Positions 11,479 through 24,380 of a stretch of 64,000 nt of DNA are shown in pieces. How positions within the stretch are numbered: the first letter of the stretch is position 1; each line of letters starts with the position of its first letter. The notes under the pieces are model-generated. The model was not told where the DNA came from. It saw only the letters and a list, made by a program, of their open reading frames with translations, and searched no databases. Source of the DNA: Apostichopus japonicus (Eukaryota; Echinodermata; Holothuroidea; Aspidochirotida; Stichopodidae); contig NC_092579.1 in NCBI RefSeq assembly GCF_037975245.1, positions 13,564,678 through 13,628,677 on the forward strand, in the 5' to 3' direction. The translations under genes and the position numbers were made by a program.

Positions 11479-12381
11479 ATGGACTATGTACAGCTGCAAT
11501 GAAAGTACTGTAGATCAAGGCCTACCATTGTTGATACTGATAAGCAAAAGGCAGTTGCTTTTCTTGTAGGGTTTCTATAAACTGTAATTTTTAAAATTAA
11601 TACGACAAAACTTAACAGAGAGTTTTTGCTGAAAATTCTTCATTTACCCCTAAAATACCCCTATTAAATGCAGGTAACTGCATGGTTATGCATAATAATG
11701 TTTCATAACCTCAACAAATTTCAATCAAGGTTGGGTATATAGGTTAATAACAACTATGATACCAAAACTGAAATGCCTAAACCGAAATTACAAAAAGGAC
11801 AAAGAAAAAAAATTAACAATCTTGTCAAAGATTAATTATATTCATCGTTAGGTGAAGTGTGCTTTTCAAAAGCCTTTTAGTCACTGGTTTCATTTTATGA
11901 TCAGCCTCCAAAGATAATCTCACTGAATGAGTTTTCCATGCAGCTTCTTAAGCTGGGTGCAGGAATTCAATATATAGCATTCTCAACTTCCCACTGGCCC
12001 ATAGCCAGCTTGTCAAATTTGGAGGGGCAGAATTTTTGTTTGGGGGTGAGGGATGGGGCATCTGACATAAATTTGAAAAAATATATTAGTGAGGGGGGGA
12101 GGTCATAATTGAAAGTTCATTGCCACATAATGCCCTGTGACTACAGGCCTGATGGTCCAAGACTTTGGCTTTGATAAATACCAGGCACCTTAACGAGGTT
12201 GATTTCATCACTTCCTCCTTCAATTCATGAATAGATCGTTCAGCGAATAGGTTGCATTTTTGTCACCTCTGTAATATGAGGGTGAGTAGATTCCATTATT
12301 GTTTACCTCTGTAAGAATGACATCCTATTGCTGCTTTGTTCGAGTCTTTTCGGCATTAATTAATTCATCGAGGCGGCTCGT
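11479..12381. other. region downstream of SLC25A38 stop (3' UTR side)
   Basis: Presumably contains the carrier gene's 3' UTR on the minus strand. I found no clear AATAAA on that strand close to the stop. Nothing else seen. Confidence 0.4.
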
Positions 12382-12408
12382 TCATTCGAGTCCTAGTTTC
12401 AGCGACAT
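12382..12408 (-). other. SLC25A38: SLC25A38 tiny terminal coding exon (27 nt)
   Basis: After the strong acceptor cttcttttacag, nine codons read MSLKLGLE plus stop. They complete the carrier C-terminus after WTVFEQ at exactly the position where the vertebrate protein ends with a similar Met-rich then MGL-type tail. The penultimate exon could read through its weak donor (CAG/GTTAGC) to a stop at 13086-13088, giving [12 protein letters not shown] instead. The spliced version fits the family much better. Confidence 0.85.
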
Positions 12409-15400
12409 CTGTAAAAGAAGCAAGAAGGGATGCACACTCAATAGTAATTATTAAATTTTTGCTCTCTGTAAATATAACTTCAGTTACCAAAATTTAACAA
12501 ACAGTTCTATCTTTCATCTGCATGGGAATAATTTATTCTTTCCATCATGGTTCCCCAACTTTTTGAACAAAACAAATTTTACAGAACTTTTATCTAGACC
12601 AAAACATGTTTTACAGTTTACTATGAGGCCTACACACTTAAATGAGGATGTAATGTTAAAGCTAGCTATTGAAGGCTTCAAAGGTTTTTTTAAATCTCGC
12701 CAAATGTCCTGTATGCAGTAAGACCTATTATTAAATTCCAGATTTAACAGAAAAATAGCAAATCACAGGAGAGTACAAATTCTAAGATGGAAGACTTGGA
12801 CAAACACATATCTTTTCCACAAACAAGAAAACCGTTTAATAAAGTAGTCAAGTGTTCAAGTAAAAGGATTTTCCTCATGTTTCCAGATGAAGACTCTAAA
12901 TATTCAAGGACTTTCAAGACCTAGAAACCTCCCCCCCCTTCCTCTTCCCCAACCCATCCTAATCCCTGGCTGTTCTGCAGATGAACTAGGACGCTTGATT
13001 GAACAGTCTTGGATTCTATTGTAAATGCTGCATAAAACCTGTGTACGTTAAGGATGTATGAAGGAATTACAAAGGCTGTATAAACTTAAAGATCGTTACG
13101 TGAGAACAAAACGAGGAAGCTAACCTGTTCAAAGACTGTCCATGATAAAGCAGACATCAGGGTTCTCCTCAAGCATCGAGGTAGCATGCCAGTATAGAGA
13201 CTTCTAACGCCTCCATGCTGTCGAGAAATACAGCACAAACAAATATTGATCATGCACATGCAATGACTCTTTCAAAGAATTACTCTTCAAGTCATGGGGG
13301 TATAACTGACAGAACTTGTTACGCATGTTCACCTTGTCCCGAAAGAGGTACCTTCCAATCGCTTGCATACAAGCGATTCTGTGAAAGGTGAGCAGCTGCC
13401 AATTGGGTGTTATTCACACGGGTAGTTAAACAGGCAGTTTAATAAAAAATCTAAATATATCTATTAGACCAAATGCTTAAAAGTAGTTGTCAGACATCCT
13501 CTTACACTTGGTCAGCTCAGTCACCTGGCTATTACCAAGCTGACTTTTCCTCCCCCACCCATCTAACCCCTCTCCCCCTCCCCATTCCTCCTCCCTATAA
13601 TTGCCTTGTGGAAACCTCTTTTCTACAGTCCAGTTTTTTTTTCCTGGTAGTCTGCAACTGATTTTAGCCAATAATTCAGCTGGTGACACACAGCAAACTG
13701 CTAAGTAAATGGACTGATTCACTGCATCAATACCACAATAGTTTGTGAATGAAACAGCATTTGTTTCTCATTATAGACATCTCAAAACTGATATTAAAAA
13801 ATGAACAAATCGTGAAGTAAAACAAATGTTTTAATTATTCCCTAAATTCTCTTCATACCTGATCAGGAATGCCATGATTAAAAATGTACGAAGCATAGTG
13901 CTGCACTTTTCAAATTTGTGACCCTAACCATACCACAAAAACCAGGAGGCCTAATTACATGAGAGTAAAATTGAGTCATTATTTCTCCAAAGCGAATCTT
14001 TCAAAAGATCACATGTACAGTCATCTGTTGCCCAGATATTGAAACTGTTTTGTTAGGTGACCCCAATTTTCACTATCATCATCATCATTATCCCCATGGC
14101 AACCCTCAAGTGGCTGATGTTGCAGTCTGGGGAAGGGGTCTGCTGAGAGGAGATATCCCCTCCCCTTTAATTTGTTATATTTTGCAACTTTTGAAGTAAA
14201 TTCTGTGTTCAAGGTTTTTTCAACCTTTTCATACAAATATCAGCAATTTCTTTTTTTCTTTGATATCTTTTTGGCACCCTCTAAAAACATTTTGGCCACC
14301 CTAAAATGAATTGCAACCTCCCCCACCCCCCCCTCTTTAATACCAGTGATTTTGGTGGATGGTGTACCAGGAAGCAACAACAGCTTGATAACTCAGTGTT
14401 CCCAGAGTATTTCAAAGGAAGGGTTAACAGCATGAGTATCACCTAAGCATCATAAAATTAACAAGATGGCTCCATTCAGGAAGTAACAAAAGCAGTTAAA
14501 TTATATCTGCCCTGTATAGAGTTTGAAAAGGATCATAGAAAGTCCTCTAATGCAGTTAAGTTACCACCAAAATAGCTACTGTTTTTTACGTTTAACAATT
14601 TATTATCCAAAGCCATTGTTTCTTCATAAAAAGTTTCATCCATGAAAGTCATCGATACCGAGCTCTAATCATAGAAACTATGAATCATAACAAAATCCAA
14701 CAAAAGCATTGAAACTGATCGTTGAAACTGATCTAACAAAACAATGCAATTGACTTCTGGCTTGTACTTTGACAGATAATCTATGTATAAGCTATAAATC
14801 CATTCTGCACACAAAAGTAAAATTATGCCAAAAATTCATAGAAAACAGGGATAAAAATAGTTATTTAAAGAGGCGTGAAAATCGACAGAGAATGTAACAA
14901 TATTTTAATGTTTTCTTGGTTGAGATGTGCCCCCATGACTTGACTGCATTATGAACCTAAAAATCATAACAAAATGTTAAAGTTTGTTAGTTATAAATCA
15001 AAGGGGGAGAATATTCGATCAATTCACTTCAAGTTTGGTTTATTGACAGACTCACTTACCGAGACAAGATGTTGCACAGTTGAGGTGAAGGAGTTGTGTT
15101 TCTTGGGGTTCAGCTGCATATGTGTTTTAGTCGTGTCAAATGGTTGAGTAATAACAGCTGCTAAAAGTCCTGCCGCGAGGCCTCTGCAAAAGTTGATGGT
15201 GGGCATCACAGCAGGTGACATAGTCTCTGGATTCAAAGATATTAAACCAAACACTGATTATAGTCATAAACACACATTTGGTGTTGGCACTTTTTTCTTT
15301 CAAAATAAAAAACTGAAAAAAAATCAGTTAACAGTCCAAAATGGTTATCAGATCAAAGATATGAAAGAGTGGGGGTGGGGAGGACGGGGTCAGGGTAAGG

Positions 15401-18400
15401 TTATCTACAAACAAGACATACAGTAAACCTAGTGTTATCATATTTAATTTAGTAAGAAATTAGTGCTCAAATTACTGTAACTTTTTGGCAGAATAATGGA
15501 GAAATTGAGCTTTTCCACTCTATTCACTCACACTTTTGTTAAAACTACATCGACATGCGGACATTTGCTTAAATTTTATGAATCCATCCAGAGACTCATG
15601 TACAACAAGCTAAAGAGGACAAGTTTACAAAAGTCTGTAGGTCTCGGAAACCCTAAGCAGACTGTAAGTAAAGTTATGCAGTAACATTAAACATATTACT
15701 GCTACAAGGGACAGTAGCCCCCATGAATTCGTTGACAGGGAATTAAGCAGAGGAAACACCAAGCTTGCTGGGTGAATCTTTACAATGATCAATTAGAATT
15801 ATTTATTATTATTATTATAGTTATTATTATTATTATAATTATTATTATAATTATTATAATCATTATTATTATTATTATAATAATAATTATTATTATTGTT
15901 CTTATTATGACTTATAAAATTAGTGATGTATTCACTCACCTTGTGGAATGAACTTCTTACTTTGCGAATAAAACATAAAATAGATGCCAGAGAATGGGGC
16001 ATCTCTTAATAGTGTCGCAGAGAACCCGCTAAACAAACCTGCGAAAGCAAATAAGAGAACACCTTAAAAAAGGATAAGCACTTTGTATTTAATTGATCTA
16101 TCCAACAATCAAGACGTAAATCTCTGACCACAGCAGGCGGACCATTTGTTAAGTTTTTTTTATCTTCAGCATCAAATCATCAAAAGAAACAAAATCAGTG
16201 CTATCTTTAGAGAAATTACTTCTCTGCAAGAAACAGCATTTCTAACATGTCAGCAGACCTGATGTTTGGGTGGGGGAGGGGGGCAGGGAGGGGACGGAAG
16301 TATGGAGAATTTTGTTGTATGTAGTAGGCAAATGTATTACATCTCAAATTTGAGAGGCCACCTTCACACAAGCTGGGGCATGATAATGCTAAAAAAATAA
16401 CAGTTCTAGGGGGCATAGTATCTTCTGTCTCTCTATCCCCACCCTTCCCCACCCCCTTCCCCACCCCCAGCTCCACTCTCACCTTCTGCTACAACATTAA
16501 ACTTCCTAAACACACCTCATGGATCTTTAATTACAAACCATCAAGGAATGTTTAATTTTTTTTAACCTCGGCTGTCATGAATGAATGAATTATAGAAGTG
16601 AAACAAGTATTTTTCAATAACTTTCATATGTATACAATGACTTCATTTGTTTCTTTAACTGATTCGTGTTCTAAATTGTAGGCAGGGAAGCTCTGACTCT
16701 TTGTATCTAATTATTAAAATAGAGATTCAATTACTAAAATATTACAAAAGGATGGCACCCAATGATCGTGTGAACAGGAACGTTAATACTGAAAGTCGTT
16801 TCTTTAAATGTTGATGAAAAAAACAAAAATGTGGCTATGCTTTCTTTATACTTAAAATCACACAGCACCATAGGTCACAAGCTTGGCCTATTTATAGTGA
16901 ATTAAACAGTCACAGATTTTGAAATATTTTAAGCATAAACTTGGGTCAATGGAAAACTGCCGGGAAATCATTAAAAGCAAACTATACTTATGTAGCCTAT
17001 TTGTTTGCTGGGAATACTGTCATTAATGAACTTCATAGAAAGCCAAAACCTCTCTGGAAAACCCTCCCTTGGTAACTCTCTGACCCTTCCCTGCAACTTT
17101 CTGATCTTCCTTTGACCCTTTCCCTGCCATTTTCTGAGCCTTACCCTACCACTTTCTGACCCTTTCTCTGCCACTTTCCGACCCTTCCCCACTTTCTGAC
17201 CCTTCCCCTGCCTGCCACTTTCTGACCTTCTTCTGACCCTTCCCCTGTCATTTTCTTACCCTTCCCTTGTCACTTTCTCACCCCTCTCCTGCCACTTTCT
17301 GACCTTCCCCTGTCACTTTCTGACCCTTCCCCTGCCACTTTCTCACCCTTTCCTTGTAACTTTCTCACCCTTCCCTGCCACTTTCTCAACCTGCCACTTT
17401 CTCACCCTGTCACTCTCTCCCCCTTCCCCTGCCACTTTCTGGACTGTATCAATTGATGTTAGATGGTACTCCCTGGATACATGGTATGCAAGGTACTGCA
17501 GCTTTGAACTGGCGACCTCCAGGAGAGAAATGTCTATAAACAGAAATCGCTACCAACTCAATTGGGCTGAAGAAAGCTCATTTGTTAGAGAATAGACCTT
17601 GTAGTCTTGAGGTCAACTGTTTGAATCGCACTCTAAACAAACAAAATCTTTTCTCTTTTCGAGTACTTTCTAAAATGTGCCTAAAACTGTTTAGTGTAAA
17701 ATATCCAGTTGACCAAATGATTAAGATTCGAACAGAATTCAATCATTCTCACTTTCTTAATTTTACATCATGAAGAATGTTAGGTGTCTTATGCAATATG
17801 TGTGATCAAATTTATCATTTTTCCCCCTGCTTGTTAAGAATTTAAAGAATAGAAAATTATGAATTTAAAAATGAGTCATTGATCGTTTTACCTTTATAGC
17901 CCTCTTTTATATAAATTTCCTTGAAAGCACCAGTCACACTTCTGTACTTGTACACTGTACTCTGTCAATTAAAAGAATATGAGTTCATTCATGACATTAA
18001 TAAACAAAAATATGTTAATCTGCTGGTTTGGTGTTAATTGGAGAACAACGTTTAAACTTAACAACACACACACACGCACACATATATATATATATATATT
18101 TATATATTACAGAGCAAAACAGCTTGATAAATTATTCATGCATTAAATTAACAAACTACGAAATGGTTTCCTTTTTTCTTTTTAATTATAATAGTAATAT
18201 TAATGAGGATTTATAAAGCACAGACATATCTACTGATAACGGTGCTCAAGGCGAAGTATAAATCTGGTCAACGATAACCTGTCAAGCATAGAGACAATTC
18301 CTTCACATGGCAGCAGCTAAGCAGAGCCCAGGTGACAGTTTTATTTTGAGTTTTAATATCTCACAGGTCCCAATTTATACACCTGGGTGAAGAGAGGCAA

Positions 18401-21400
18401 TGGAGATAAAGTGCCTTGCCCAAAGACACAATGTAATGATTTGGCCTTAGATTACAACTCCACCGCCTTAACTAACAGAACACAATGCTCTCAAATTTAA
18501 TTTTACAACAAAGTCTGTATTAAACCTCCAAAACAAAAGTCATAGTTTCAAAAGAAAGATGTTTTTACATCTTTTGTACAACGAGATTCCTTCATAACTT
18601 AAACAGCCAAACTGCATATGACCACGGATTGATTTCTCTTTGCCTCAAAAGTCCTGGTCTTCAAAATAAAAGTGCATCCTCTCCTTTTCCTTCGTTTGGA
18701 ACAGGCTACTACCTCGGTAGTAGTCTACTACCTCAGTAGTAGTCTACTACCTCAGTAGTAGGTACCCAAGTATGGAACAACAATATTTATAGCACAAAAA
18801 TGGTTTTATTAACAACAAGGCCATGCAGTGTCAACTCTGAAATGCTTCAAATGATAACTTCCAGGATGTACCAGAGTGAAAGCTAAAAGAATCACCTCAA
18901 ATCTTGTTTTGATTACTGTAAGTGGAAGTAAAATCACTCCTACAAAACTTCTGGATGTAATGCCCAATGTGATTGCCTGAAGCGGGGAAGGGTTAGACCA
19001 TCTGTTATACGAAAGCAAAATCATAAATAATAAAGACATAAATGAAGACATAAATAAACTGAGTTAACAGAATTGGGACAAAGGAACAATGTATTCTCAT
19101 TTCTAATGGTTTTTATTAATCATTATGAAGGAAAAGCTAACACTCAAATATAGAGGGCCCGGTGACATAATTGTCCATGTGACCTGACCTGGATGTCAAC
19201 ACCACTGCATATTCATTAGTGGTACATCTGCACTATACATGATCAGAACACAAGAAGTGAAAGAAAGTACACTGTTCGGGGAGTAGGCAATAGAATGTGG
19301 CCAAACTGGCCAAATTGGTTGTGATCATTCCCAAAAGAACAGACATATTGTAAATTCTATAGTAATTATTTTCAATTAATTGTTGAGTTATGTATTAATC
19401 AAGGACACCATTTTGGAGGAACAGAATGACCTTGCAATGGCTTCAACAAGTCATGGCTGTATCCTATCCATAGAGTACTGTATATATACATGAGTGGTCC
19501 AGATCAAATTGTCTGTCATGCAACTACTACTACATACAGTCAGGGAATAATTTGTCCAGTATCACATCACAAAATGCTATGCAAACCTGGACAAATTGCT
19601 ATACAAGTGCAAATATGTACAGCAGTAGTAACAAACTTCTTTCAAAACTGCTACACAAAATTTAAATTATAAATTATTCCCAGACAGTATCTCCGTGACA
19701 GAGAGGGTGCAAGCAGCTAGTTATAACACCTAAATCACTTGACTCTTATAAGTTTGTGTGATGATCATAATAATAACAAAATAATTAAATCAAGTATTTG
19801 TGTCGTTGAAGATATTACGTTGCAAAGGCAACCAGCTTCAGCTTTTAACATTTATTGAACTTACTTGAGTTGACCTTGCAGGTTATGAAGACAGCAAAAG
19901 TAGAGTCCAACTCCAGGAACTGTTCTCGCTAAAGACTAAACCAGAAAAGAAGAAGAAACAAGAAGAGGAAAATTAACTGTAACATTTGGAATCGGAATAC
20001 ATTGTATCATAATTGACACTGGAGATGAGAGTTTTGTACAGTGAAGAAATTAAGCAGAATATTGTTTGAATCAGAGCTTCAAAAGAAGATGAATTAATTT
20101 CACAATTTTAATCCTCAGGAATGGAACATGCAATGGAGACAGGAGTTGAACCAAGTTTCTACCTCAGCATTTATTCTCTGCATTAGATACGCTTTTTTTT
20201 TGAGAGACAGAGTGAGGTGGATATACTGTAGGTGATTTGATATTTCTTTAAGAAAAGAAAAATTTGTGTTTCATAGCTGGAGAGAGAAAAAATAAGAGCC
20301 CATCCAACATTTCATTTCTGACAAATGCGAATGTTTCCATTATGTGTTGATCATTTGTAAACACTCAATCCATATTTTGAGAATACTTCAAGCACATATT
20401 TTAATGTCATCAAGAAAGGGCTGGTTTAAGGACATAAATATTCATTATTCAATTTCATGACCAGCCAGTTGGGACAGATTTCTGAAGCTAACACCACTCT
20501 ATATTCTCACTCATACTTATAATATGGACAGTTGCTTACCTTTAAAGCTGATAGAAAAATGATATTTCATGTCCACTTATACTGACAGTACAAGTGCTGT
20601 GAAGCATGACATGAAGGCACAGTTTATACAAAATTGTACCAACTGGGTGTCCATGATAATTTCAGTTTTTTTCTCTCCACAAAACATGTTTTTTTAAAGG
20701 GTCAACTGGCCTCATCAGTCTAGAGTTGTATTTTCAGATGTTAACATTGCATTATTTGGTCCCATTTACTCATGTAATATTCATATATTAAAGCTTTGTG
20801 AAATTAAAGCTTTGTGAAAGCAATTTCTTGAGAACTCGGACATATTAGTGCAGAGACCTGGTCAAAGACACAGAGCTGATCACTGTGGGATAGATTGTGA
20901 TGAAAATTTATCAGGGCCTATCATGACTTGTAATGACATATATATTCTTACTTACTTTGCAAGCCAAACTAGAATAGAAATGCTTATAATTTCTCTTTGT
21001 ACTTTAATAAATGTATCTAAGCAAACATTTGCAGGTATGGTTTTTCTCATATTGGAGGTATAAATATGTTTTCTACAGCTGCAATCTGTAGACAGTTGAA
21101 GAGACTAAAATGGACTAAGAACAGTTGGAAGGACCAAACTGTTTTGTTAAGTGTGCAGGTAGTGTATAACATACTATGGCATGGATGAATGGACATTAAT
21201 CATTCTAAGGACAACTTACGGGTGTTAATCCCTTCCACAATCCAAAGACGCCATGGTTACGGTAAATATCCGCAAAAATCAGAGTTATCCCTCTCTGACT
21301 TGGAGAAGATCTCGACGACTGGATTCTGGTTTTCAGAAGATCTAACGGCTGAAGGATCAGAGTTGACAACGTTCCACTCAAAGAACCAGCCAAGAAAGAC

Positions 21401-22006
21401 TTCACTATAGGATTCTGAAAGATGAGAGCATGATGATAAACTGGTAAGATAGGATTTAGTGACTAAAATGCTTTATGACGACAGAATACCTTAAACTTCA
21501 CAATTTGATCCTTACATCCATCAATGGGTTAGCATTTATATTCAGAACGCACTTCACCCACCGGGCTTGCCAAATTGCCACACCTACATTAGATGACATT
21601 TGACAATTACATTTAAAGCAAAGACTATGTATTTATACTTGTGGTTTGCAAAATTCATTCTGAACATTAATATTGTATAAGTATTACACTGTCTAATTTG
21701 ATGGTCCTCAATGTCTGAGATCAATACATCTAGAACAATACATCTGATCGAGAACTAAATAACTTTGTTTTCATTTAGAGGTAACACCCACGATTTCTAA
21801 TTCATCATTTTGAATACAATTACATATAGGATATGCAATTCCTTTTGACATTATTTAGATAAGAACTTTGCGACACTGATTCCCAGATTAATGCTATTAA
21901 GTACTAAGGAACATTTTTATGGTACTACCTGGATCCTGATTAGAGACTCTGCTTTAATGTCATCTTTCGATACTCTCGAGTCTGACATAGCGTTGCCAGG
22001 TAACAT
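12382..22006 (-). CDS. SLC25A38: mitochondrial glycine transporter SLC25A38 (Hem25-type), 9 coding exons
   Basis: Complete mitochondrial carrier family gene. SLC25A38/Hem25 imports glycine across the inner mitochondrial membrane for 5-aminolevulinate synthesis, the first step of haem production (established knowledge). Exons in transcript order: 22006-21929, 21414-21220, 19935-19865, 19001-18896, 17961-17892, 16038-15940, 15226-15060, 13217-13125 and 12408-12382. Total 906 nt, 301 residues plus stop, close to the family length of about 300. Three carrier signatures are present: QPLDLLKTR (PxD at 49-54), LPLTVIKTR (141-146) and QPFDTTKTH (235-240). Thr instead of Asp/Glu in the second is usual in this subfamily. 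Other diagnostic strings are [33 protein letters not shown] and [19 protein letters not shown]. An in-frame upstream ATG at 22006 is chosen; a second Met lies at 21988, and an in-frame TGA lies further upstream. All introns are GT-AG and in phase. Confidence 0.96.
12409..13124 (-). other. SLC25A38 intron 8
   Basis: GT-AG intron with weak donor GTTAGC and strong acceptor. At about 12547 catggttccccaactttttgaac resembles one end of a hAT element, but no partner end was found. Confidence 0.7.
13218..15059 (-). other. SLC25A38 intron 7
   Basis: No internal exon is needed: the flanking exons join VQHLVS to [10 protein letters not shown] with the family spacing. Contains C-rich low-complexity tracts (about 13540-13595 and 14318-14335). 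Confidence 0.7.
17055..17445. repeat. pyrimidine-rich tandem array, about 22-bp unit
   Basis: Repeated ccactttctgacccttcccc with variants, around 15-18 copies, irregular length. One strand is almost pure pyrimidine with periodic purines, the other reads as a basic pseudo-peptide. Lies in a SLC25A38 intron. Confidence 0.9.
17572..17640 (+). repeat. degenerate tRNA-related segment
   Basis: gctcatttgttagagaatag followed by ctgtttgaatcgca resembles the A- and B-box halves of a tRNA. No intact acceptor stem is seen, so it is most likely an old SINE head. Confidence 0.35.
18063..18108. repeat. (CA)n/(TA)n microsatellite
   Basis: acacacacac followed by tatatatata in SLC25A38 intron 4. Confidence 0.95.
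18208..18494 (-). mobile_element. tRNA-derived SINE, minus-strand copy
   Basis: On the minus strand it matches the copy at 41359-41649 over most of its length: ttgggcaaggcactttatct, attgcctctcttcacccagg, gacctgtgag, a central gacaggttatcgt and the end tgctttataaa. The tRNA-like head (ctgttagttaaggcggtgga) is decayed. Inserted in SLC25A38 intron 4. Confidence 0.85.
18712..18764. repeat. 21-bp palindromic tandem repeat containing CTACTACCTCA
   Basis: Three copies of ctactacctcagtagtagt (the first reads ctcgg), each a near-perfect palindrome. On the minus strand each gives TGAGGTAGTAG, identical to the let-7 5' end. It lies in SLC25A38 intron 4. Confidence 0.9.
19543..19681. repeat. dispersed repeat, copy B, with 11-bp inverted ends
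   Basis: Begins GGGAATAATTT and ends AAATTATTCCC, a perfect 11-bp inverted repeat. Flanks read cagtcag / cagacag (overlapping the first and last G/C), so a target duplication is only suggestive. A remnant with the same 3' end lies at 28805-28839. Confidence 0.75.
19936..21219 (-). other. SLC25A38 intron 2
   Basis: GT-AG intron (donor GTAAGT, acceptor ctggtttag). No element recognised. Confidence 0.7.
21415..21928 (-). other. SLC25A38 intron 1
   Basis: GT-AG intron between the N-terminal exon and the exon with [10 protein letters not shown]. Nothing recognised inside. Confidence 0.7.
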
Positions 22007-22063
22007 CCTAGGTCGCAACTGATGATTTACATAATTTCTGCATTGACTGTGTCAAAGGTTCAA
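21929..22063 (-). other. SLC25A38: SLC25A38 first coding exon with upstream acceptor
   Basis: Coding part 22006-21929 ([20 protein letters not shown] and on to IRIQ) joins in phase 0 to [10 protein letters not shown] of exon 2. A good polypyrimidine acceptor (ccttctgtttttag) ends at 22064, so 22063-22007 is probably 5' UTR spliced from a further non-coding exon. The N-terminus is variable in the family; the exon rests on frame, length (26 residues) and splice sites. Confidence 0.75.
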
Positions 22064-24380
22064 CTAAAAACAGAAGGGGAAAAATTTGCATTATTGTGAA
22101 ATATACAAACATCCACAACACTCTTTATCATTATGACGTAAAAAATATCGAAATGTATGTTATATGGATATGCAATTTACATGTTTGTAACATGATAGGC
22201 TTAATGTCATAGGTATTAACCTTTAGATATGCTAGAAAATCAGATAATGGTTACCCATGCTCAAATTTCAACAAGCATTTACTGCCACTTTAAAAGTAAT
22301 TATCCACACTGAGACATTTAATTTTCTATTCTAACGATCCTCAACATCTTTGAATTCAAAATTTTAATTAAAATGTTGAATTGGAAGCCATCCGATGGGT
22401 AAGTTGTAATTCATAAGCCCTTGCGAGCTTCTCCCACATTTGTAGTCGCTTAAGTGTCGTCAAAATAACTGATGATTATTAATTATATAATTGGACCAGA
22501 GCCTTTAGGATTGAAATTTTTAAACTACTAGTTATTTTTAATATATTAACATTTGGGGCCAATATCAATGATCTTTCAAGGAGAATAGAAAATGTATAAG
22601 AACTCTAATCTGCAGCAGTGCTGAAGAATTACATCATTGACAATTGTCGGTAAACATCATTAACAATTATGATGTGACCAATAGCTGGTTTGCCAAAAGC
22701 ATTCTTAAATTGTGTTCTGGATACTTGTAGAGTACTAAATTCCTCTCACTAACTTAACAGTTAATTTAGTGTAGGTTGCATTTGTTATGTTTGTTCTTGC
22801 CTATTTAGTTTAATAAGGAAATATCAAATAATTCCCTTAACTAGTCACCTAGCTTGCTATTGCTAGTCAAGTAAGTCACCGATTTAGAATTTCATTCACT
22901 CAGCAATTGGACATCTAGATGGAATCTCATATTGCGTTATGTAGTCAAAATAACACCAGAAGCAAACGATACACTTTAAAACTATAAAAGGCATTTGTAG
23001 GTTCAGGAGGCAGAGGGATGGACAGGGAGGATCAGGAGGGCTTTGATGGGAGTAATAATACATAGTAATTGCTCTTCAAGGAATAAAACTTTCCCTACAT
23101 CCTATTCCCGCCCACAAAAATCTTCCCTATCCCAAAAGATGTCAAGCTGGGAGAGTTATCACCCATCGCATTGAACATGTGTTTGCACTGTGCAATTAGG
23201 TGTATGTGTATCCTGTATTTTAACCGGTTAAGCAACTGCTGACAGTGCTGTGTGAACAGCAATTATTGCTATTCACAAAATGTACAAACAAGGATTGGCA
23301 TCGGCCTATATCCATTTGTCTGCATTAAACTATTTCATATTACTTTCTTTTTCTCAATACGTGTCGTTGGAGCATAGAATTAGAAATAAGATTAAATGAA
23401 TAGTGTTGTAAAATAGTTGTTGTGCAGTATTCGCATGTATTATGGTTTCGTGGATATGGTACCTGTAGAGAAACTTTGCTGTCAAACTCACGTATTTAAC
23501 GGTGATCTGTACGGCTATTCTGGTACCTACTAGTTGACAGTTAGACTGCAAAATGTGACTTACCTTAATACGATTGAATAGTTACTTGGCATTGCTGGCA
23601 TCTTAAAACTAGTAAAAACTACTTTGTAGCGGCAGCAAATTTACGAGTCCTGATTCCTTCACGCTAGCCTACAGAGCAAGCTCCAGATTGACAGCTACTA
23701 GACCGCGCCCATAACTGCTCACTAGCCAATTTAATCATTTAATTTACAGTAAATTTATATAGCCGCGCCTATATTTGTGATGGACCGCCTCCTTAAACCC
23801 GAAAAGTGGTAGATCCCATCCTAAGTGTTTCGTGTCTAGGCGTCACTATTAAACGTAGTTCAACATGCCGAATAATCGGCTCTTTACACCCAGGTTAGCA
23901 CCGTAGCTACGTGGGTCATCCAAATGGCTTACATTTTGAAACACATGCACGCAAAGTCGAATGCCTACATACACTGGCTTCCTGTAGCCTAACAACAGAA
24001 ATGCATATAACTACTGTTGAAACGATATACACTATTTTGCATCTAAACCCCGGCGCTAATCCAAACGAAAATTTCCCATTGGGTTATCCCTCCTCTTATA
24101 TACCCCTCCCCCAGGATGGCCATTAGTCAACAAAGAAAGAATAGAACCCTTGGTACGGGCCTGTACACCTAGTACCAAGGATTTTACAAACGATTGTTTC
24201 AATGCTTCTGATGAAAAGGGTTGTGACATATGACAGACTCAACGCCAAGCCTGAGTGTTTCATGAACATATCCTTCACTATATACTTGAAGGACAAATAT
24301 TGTAGAGTATTCCAGCTGCAAGGATTCAACGATCGGATGCTATGTTTATTATTTCATGACCAATCAGGTGATATGTACAC
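22064..24380. promoter_or_regulatory. probable 5' flank and promoter side of SLC25A38
   Basis: No open frame with gene character. The stretch 23640-23900 has the local concentration of CG dinucleotides and CCAAT (about 23725) that one might expect near a transcription start for the minus-strand carrier gene. This is inference only, and no core promoter is identified. Confidence 0.25.

Larger units (their letters stand above)
15227..17891 (-). other. SLC25A38 introns 6 and 5, flanking exon 15940-16038
   Basis: Intron 6 (15227-15939) holds an ATT/TTA microsatellite at about 15800-15900. Intron 5 (16039-17891) holds the 22-bp pyrimidine-rich array and a degenerate tRNA-like segment, both listed separately. 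Confidence 0.7.

Noticed and set aside
15799-16002. Asn/Tyr-rich open frame
   Set aside because: Translation of the ATT microsatellite running into exon 6 of SLC25A38 in the wrong frame.
18712-18764. let-7 microRNA gene
   Set aside because: Only the first 11 nt of let-7 match, in a tandem palindrome; the rest of the mature sequence and a proper precursor loop are absent.
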